64,000 nucleotides of DNA from Pieris napi (taxonomy: Eukaryota > Arthropoda > Insecta > Lepidoptera > Pieridae): the NCBI RefSeq assembly GCF_905475465.1, contig NC_062243.1:12114267-12178266 (forward strand), in the 5' to 3' direction. The position numbers were made by a program, and so were the translations under genes. The notes below the pieces were generated by a model that was not told where the DNA came from, did not search any database, and was given only the letters and a program-made list of their open reading frames with translations. This document shows, one piece after another, positions 58,661 to 64,000 of this stretch. The first letter of the stretch is position 1; the number at the start of each line of letters is the position of its first letter.

Positions 58661-59384
58661 ACTAGAGAAAGGGCTACTAAATAACAAAGGCTAAAATCAC
58701 ACCATATTTAAATTTAATATTAACGATATTACATACAATAAATCAATATGGAATTGACAACTCATTTATTAAAACAAAAGAAACAAGAATTCCAATAACA
58801 ATGTTCACATTCGGATCGTAGTCATACAAAATGCAGTAACCACGAGCCATACAGTGAAAAACTACACGCAACGTCAATAACTGTTTACTTAATATAAAAT
58901 TTAACGTATACGCCGAGCATACTCGTATCCTACCAGTGATATCACTAATGTGCTTTCTCCTGCAATCTTTTCTTCGATGACACGCTAAAATAATCAACCC
59001 GGTGAATATGGCCTGTAACGCGTTGGATTAGGGTATGTTTTAGGATGCTTATTACATCGACTTAGGATAATTTGAAGTATAAAAGCGGTGATGTCAATCT
59101 TTATCGCTAGGGAAGTCAGGGGGAGGTTTGCTGGCAAGGAGGGTGCGGCACTGCGTCGATTGTAATCACGCAAATGGCATATCAAAACGTCACTGGTATA
59201 TCGATGTTTCGCTGTCAATTCTGTGTGGCACAGGTTTGTGGCCAAGTTTTTATCCGCATTGTTAAATATTATAGCGAGACGATAAATTTTTATATTTTTT
59301 ACCATTTTCCAGTTGTTTGTACATCCTTTTAATGCATTGTTCCGCGGCTTTAACTCCGTATACATAACGGGACTTGATATTAAA

Positions 59385-59629
59385 TAAATAAATCAGTGAC
59401 GCTAAAACCTTTGTAGTTCTGGGCCTCAGATTTTTATATCTGTTTCATGATCGTTTGTCAATTTAATAGATAAGTGGTGAGCCTCCTGTGCATGACTTTT
59501 GGGTCTAAGGCAAGCCGGTCTCCTAACGATGTTTTCCTTCATCGTTTGAGAGAGTTAAATGCGTGCACAGAAAGAAAGTCTATTGGTGCACAGCCGGGGA
59601 TCGAACCTACGACCGCACTCTGAAGCCTC
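59385..59629 (-). mobile_element. tRNA-derived SINE
   Basis: The - strand retains GGTTCGATCCCCGGCTGTGC, CACCAATAGACTTTC, GAAAACATCGTTAGG, CCTTAGACCCAAAAGTC and ATGAAACAGATATAAAAAT. Part of the head upstream of box B is lost. The 3' tail borders AATAAATAAATCAGTGACGC. Confidence 0.85.
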
Positions 59630-61744
59630 AAAAATATATCCATATCAGTTTAGTCATCTCATTCTGTTATTAATTAAGGTATAAAACGTTAGAAGAATTA
59701 CTAGAAGTAGGATACATTTTTCTATTTAAAAAAGCTCATTTTGCTGAATAACTTCCACGAAAAATACACCCCGGAAAGAACCCCACGAAAAAGTTCTCAA
59801 AGAAATTCTTTCAAATACACACTCATTAGGGAGAGCAGGAAGAGCGGATACTCGAAGTCTCTTGTAATAATTTCAAAGTAATTGAAGCAAGGTAATGTTG
59901 GTACCAGAATGGACCAGTCTTTAGTGGTTCCCTTTTATTTTTCTATCGGCACAGCCTGCCAGCTAGCCACTGACTGCGATCGCTTCCATTAAAATAACTC
60001 GTTAAAATTTATCATCGACCCGCTTAATCGCTTTAACGCCACCATCTGGGGTTTTATGATTTTTCTGCTTGTTCATATAATTTCCTGGTGATTTAACAAC
60101 GTGTACAAAATTGCCCGCATTTAAATAAACATTATGTCACTTACTGAAATACTTACCTACATGCCTATTACAAGAAAATAATGTTCAAAGAAACAAATGC
60201 AATCTGCGGCCGATTGAAGTGCCGATGGATTATTATTTTATTATTAAATAAACATTTGCAATTCCGTTCTTGGATAGATATGGCTTAAGATTAGCGTAAA
60301 ATTATATTTTCACAAAATAAAATACTCTTTCAGGCGAAATCCAATTTAATCAAATCATGCCGGATTTTCTGTAGCTGCGTTATTCCGCTGAGTGCTCAAA
60401 AGATAATTAAATAATTAAGAATGTATGAATGATGCCGTAAAGCTGTTTCTCTGATATTGTAGTAATGCAGTCCTCTTGGGCGAAATCTTTTAAATTATTC
60501 TCTCATGCTCTGTAATTACAGGGACTTGCGTGCTCTTAATCTATTGTGAATATTCTTCAGATTTGTGTAACTCCACTTACCTGAGTTAGAGTGGTCTATG
60601 TATGAGGATAACGCACTTAAAATGAGTGCAAAACTATAGTCAAGTAGATGAGTACATCCCTTTATATTACACAGTAGAATTTGTCTCCTAAGCTAGAAGT
60701 CGCGGCGCTATAAAATTAGATTAGAAAATAGGAATTTGAAATTAGTAAAAGCGTGAGTTAAATTTAAAACGTTCTCTCTGAAAAATGGCTAAATCCTCTA
60801 ATTACAACTCATCCGAGAAAGTGATCAGCGTCAGTAAAAAAACATTTTGCTTCGAAAAGGTTTATATTTTGCGTTTATAACGGTCAGCAAACGCGTCGAG
60901 ATAGGAAAAAAAAGGCTCAAAGCGACCGCTGGTTGCCGGGAGAAAATCTGAGAGCTTAAACAGTGGCACGTATGAAATAGTGCCGCTCGGTTACATGAAA
61001 AAGACGAGAGAAATCGAGTGACAGGACCACGGCGCAGGATTTTGAGGCGGCTGCTTTTTTTGCGGGATTTTCGGTGGTGCACTGTGCAGCCGCGCGAACA
61101 ATTTGAATTTATTACGTACTGACGCATGATGGTGTTATTACTTGAGACCACAGTTCCTTAATTGAAATATTAATCGCCTAGATCCGTTCAAAAGTTGATA
61201 TTCCTGTGACTTTGTTTTTTATATTAAATAGTTTGATTTTACAAACCCTTTCTTCCGGCGCTCATACCGAAAACGTTTTTAAACCTGATGGGGAGAGAAG
61301 TAACTTACTAATTTATAAAACTGTAATCAACATGTACTATAAATTTAAATATGTAGCATTTAATTCCGTTATTCAATAAAAAAACTAAAGTACACTTCTC
61401 GTTCTGTAAAATTGTGTTTACATTTTAAAATAACAAAATACTTTCTACTATTTTCATATGCTTTAATCGTTTTTACTTAAACGCCTAAGGCTTTTATGTA
61501 GAAGATACAGATTAATTTTTTTTTCAAATGTGAACTTAAACTTTATTTTTTTACTGCAATTTAGTTGAATCGATTCTACAATTTAAACGTATATTTTCTA
61601 CTTTTATTACGTTTTGTCAAGTAAAAACAGTAGGTATATAGGCCGTACATATTTCCAAAAATCTATTATATATAAAATTCACAGTGTTTAACAGTTTTAT
61701 CAATATTATCAAATAAATATAACAAAATTAACTTTGATTAATAT
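59630..61744. other. Intronic stretch with no recognised gene
   Basis: Mostly AT-rich. The less biased part 60880-61110, about 1 kb upstream of the 62009 exon, carries a 106-codon - strand frame without domain signature. It is repeat-free and could be regulatory, but nothing proves it. Confidence 0.4.
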
Positions 61745-61925
61745 AATGCATAATGCTAAGCCAGGGCCAGTTACAACCACAACACGTAATGCGTGTGATT
61801 ACACACTTAAATCGAACCTTGTTCTTTAAAGGAAAACATTTTTATTTTTCATTCTTTTTTTTATTATTATTATTTTGTGTGTTTCGTTAGTAATAAATGT
61901 TCTGTACAATGTCTAATATATCATA
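61745..61925 (+). repeat. Interspersed repeat R, copy 3 (partial)
   Basis: Contains GCATAATGCTAAGCCAGGGC, an imperfect version of the CAGCATAATGCTGAG palindrome region, then ATTACACACTTAAATCGAAC and the shared end TTTTGTGTGTTTCGTTAGTA. It ends about 85 bases before the Rbp6 exon. Confidence 0.5.
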
Positions 61926-62008
61926 GATCCGAGAATAGAAATAACTTAACTCACACCAGGAGCTATAAGTATTTTCGCCACATTAAAATTGTACATTTCT
62001 CTTTACAG

Positions 62009-62050
62009 ATTGACCCCAAAGTGGCATTTCCCAGAAGAGCACATCCAAAG
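62009..62050 (+). CDS. Rbp6: Rbp6/Musashi-family 42-nt exon: end of RRM1 and linker
   Basis: The acceptor TTTCTCTTTACAG ends at 62008 and the donor GTAAGCG begins at 62051. Fourteen whole codons read IDPKVAFPRRAHPK, which in Rbp6 and vertebrate Musashi directly follows the DGKK end of the previous exon and precedes the MVTRTKKIFVGGL start of RRM2. IDPKVAF is the last beta strand of RRM1, part of the RNA-binding sheet; RRAHPK begins the basic linker. The exon is phase 0 at both ends, so skipping it would keep the frame but remove the closing strand of RRM1. Neighbouring exons in the family agree with this order. Drosophila msi has a clearly different linker, which favours Rbp6. Confidence 0.9.
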
Positions 62051-62534
62051 GTAAGCGAATGATATCTTTGTGGTCAGACATAAACTGGAGCTTTATTAAC
62101 CTCATCGAGATTAAATTTTCACTGAACTTACGACATATTGTGCAAAATAAATACCGTTTGTTTATTTTCAAACATTTACACAAAATATTATTTTAGGCTG
62201 GACATAACTCTCGCTCGCTATTAAGATGTTGGCTCATGATGCATAAATAAGTAGGGGATTATAATTTAGTATGCGGAGTGTGATCTTCGGGACCGTTCCT
62301 GGACACGCCGGCCTGATTGAATCGTGTAATTACTATTTCGCCCTATATTACTTGATCTTATTTGGAAAATGTGGATTTTATACTGAGCTAATAACACTAC
62401 TTTTTGCCATAATATTTTACGCTATAAATTAAGGTTTTTACTTTCCAATGATATTTCATTGAAAATTATGTAAAAAAATATTAAATTATAAACAATTGGA
62501 TGTTTGGCACAGGGTTTTTTCTTTATTCGTATTT

Positions 62535-62625
62535 TTTTAGCACAGGGTACAGGCAGGACGCTCACGTTAAGTGATACCGCTGCCCATGGGCACTCAATGA
62601 GAAACTCGCGAGTGCGTTACCAGTT
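62535..62625 (-). pseudogene. LINE relic (GRQRT family), diverged
   Basis: The - strand has the complement of TTAAGTGATACCGC, TGCCCATGGGCACTCAATG and GCGAGTGCGTTACC. Only the coding tip and adjacent 3' UTR remain. Confidence 0.55.
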
Positions 62626-62639
62626 GCTTTACTTTATAG

Positions 62640-62770
62640 ACAAGTCGATGTCTTTCTGTACCCGACATACGCTGTATATGGATCTTCTAGTTATTTGTAA
62701 CCGGGGACTCGAACGCATATCCTCAAAGTTCATAGTTGCAAGTGACCACTAGTCTAACACTCCTGTCTTA
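62640..62770 (-). mobile_element. Possible degenerate SINE
   Basis: Box B-like GTAACCGGGGACTCGAACGC and a box A-side complement (GACCACTAGTCTAACACTCC) are in the expected order on the - strand. The body is hardly recognisable. It may belong to a different tRNA-derived family. Confidence 0.4.
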
Positions 62771-63042
62771 GTTTACACAGTCATAAAATACCAGCGCTAC
62801 CTTTGTCAAATTATGTTTAAAGATAAAAGTTTTATATATTTTAAATACAATTTACGTTTATAAAATTATTATTACTTTTGCGCCTCAAATAAACTTCCTT
62901 AGTTGAATGCACAATTTCCGCTCCAGACAATTCTATCTGACGAATTTCCTAGATAATGGGACTACTAGGGGACGCGCTTTGAATCAAATGAATTTTCCAA
63001 CCCACGTAAGGGAGTTATTGTTTTTACAAATACCTGGTTATT

Positions 63043-63432
63043 TAAAAAAAAAGTGCGTGCGTATAAAGTACACATGTCAGAAGTGAAACTTCTTTGGCAA
63101 ACTAATTTTTAAGTCTTGTTCATATTTATACAATTCTAAAACTTTAGATTTCCGAGACTTAGAGGGAGGGAAAAAGGAAGATATGTTAGGAATTTAATGA
63201 ATTTAATTGTCATTAAAATATTAAAAGTGTTGGAAATTAATACAAATTATGAATAATTACAATTCTCTTTACGAAATTTTAATTTAAAAAAAATAATTTC
63301 CATAAGGTCGCCCTTCTCACTGTCTCTCAATTGGTCTAAATCTCTCTCTCCCTTTTCTTCGACAAAAACGCTGCACATCTTCGTGACGTATCCGTTAAAT
63401 TACCCTCATGCGCCTAAATAAGTTTCACTTCA
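63043..63432 (-). mobile_element. Repeat P copy 3, inverted relative to copy 1
   Basis: Inverse of 48391-48782 across its length: GTACACATGTCAGAAGTGAA at one end and AATAAGTTTCACTTC at the other, with CTGCACATCTTCGTGACGTA and TTCTCACTGTCTCTCAATTG inside. Confidence 0.7.
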
Positions 63433-64000
63433 AAAATCACCGCATTTAGTTTTATTATTATACATTGTTGTCTTGATGTCAAAGGTTTATTCTTGGTTCA
63501 AAGAGTAAGGCAGGTTTAAATTTAGAGTGTATTAGCTTAAGTAAAGAGACAATTTGCAATTCAAATATAAAGGGAAAGGTAACTTCATATTAACAATTTT
63601 ACGATAGGCAAAATATCCGCGATACCCAAACATCTGCGCGAGGATTTTGCGTGCCAATAAATTTAATGTTAAGACTTCGAATCCAAGGCTTATCGGTTCA
63701 ATGTTTTTGTTCAGCTATAAATATTACTTCTGTAATAATTCACGTGAAAAAAATTGTATGTAGCATTCGCGAAATAAATTGAACTACAAAGATTTCTCTA
63801 TTACAGAACAACGTTTTGTATGAGAAACAATTTGAAATTGGAATACCACATATGGGTAGAATGTTTGCGATATTAACAAAACCGCGAGAGCCGGCGCGCT
63901 CTTTCTTTTATATGGACATTATACTTGATGGATGGTTTTAAAACATTACTCTATCCGGCCCGTGTGGCGTTGCGTGGCCGGTCAAAGGGGATGCCGGCTA

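Larger units (their letters stand above)
40759..62008 (+). other. Rbp6: Rbp6 intron between the two visible exons (21,250 bp)
   Basis: Bounded by donor GTGAGTG and acceptor TTTCTCTTTACAG, in phase 0. It contains SINEs, several LINE relics, two MITEs or MITE-like elements and a truncated non-LTR element with a long open frame. No additional Rbp6 coding exon was recognised, and protein order leaves none missing: DGKK is followed directly by IDPK in the family. Confidence 0.85.
62051..64000 (+). other. Rbp6: Rbp6 intron downstream (3' end outside window)
   Basis: Starts at donor GTAAGCG. The RRM2 exon expected next was not found before the window edge. It contains LINE, SINE and repeat P relics. 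The last 60 or so bases are GC-rich (for example GTGGCGTTGCGTGGCCGG) and probably begin another repeat that continues past the window. Confidence 0.75.

Noticed and set aside
62051..64000. Next Rbp6 exon (RRM2 start)
   Set aside because: No sequence coding for the KKIFVGGL-type start of RRM2 was found before the window edge.
1..64000. CRISPR arrays, operons, bacterial genes or phage
   Set aside because: Spliced exons, AT-rich introns and eukaryotic transposons fill the window; no regularly spaced repeats or bacterial gene organisation are present.

Overview
This window looks like a piece of a lepidopteran (butterfly or moth) nuclear genome. It is AT-rich, its only host coding sequence is split by spliceosomal introns, and it is littered with repeats of lepidopteran type: a tRNA-headed SINE, LINE 3' ends carrying the GCCGGCAACGCACT motif, a short Helitron ending in CTAG, and Harbinger- and Penelope-like debris. 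The order-level placement is inferred from repeat style and was not tested by a search.

Host gene: only two coding exons are visible, both on the + strand and in matching phase: 40674-40758 (85 nt) and 62009-62050 (42 nt). Spliced together they encode the second half of RRM1 and the start of the inter-RRM linker of a Musashi-family RNA-binding protein, best matched by insect Rbp6. The rest is intron: at least 40.7 kb upstream, 21,250 bp between the two exons, and at least 1.95 kb downstream. No promoter, first exon or 3' end was seen.

Layout: 1-10 kb holds a non-autonomous Helitron, a LINE-like repeat, SINEs and hairpins. 10.1-12.1 kb is a foldback element with two nearly identical arms of about 540 bp around a broken, intron-containing transposon gene. 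12-22 kb holds a MITE, SINEs, LINE C-terminal relics and two GC-rich islands, one bounded by 49-bp inverted repeats. 22-36 kb is mostly featureless AT-rich intron with a Penelope-like inverted pair at 31.6-31.9 kb. 36.99-37.73 kb is an internally deleted PIF/Harbinger element that keeps the start of its transposase. After the first exon, 41-46 kb is a nest of SINEs, one split by a 241-bp MITE with TTA target duplication and another split by a LINE fragment. 53.2-55.7 kb is a 5'-truncated non-LTR retrotransposon with a long open reverse transcriptase frame in the sense orientation. 55.7-62 kb is more repeat debris before the second exon.

No operon, RNA gene, CRISPR array or complete autonomous element was found. 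The repeats appear to be passengers in very large introns. Those most likely to affect the host transcript are the long inverted repeats, which would fold into double-stranded RNA in the pre-mRNA. I saw no convincing undescribed multi-gene system; the 2-kb foldback element is the best candidate for closer study.
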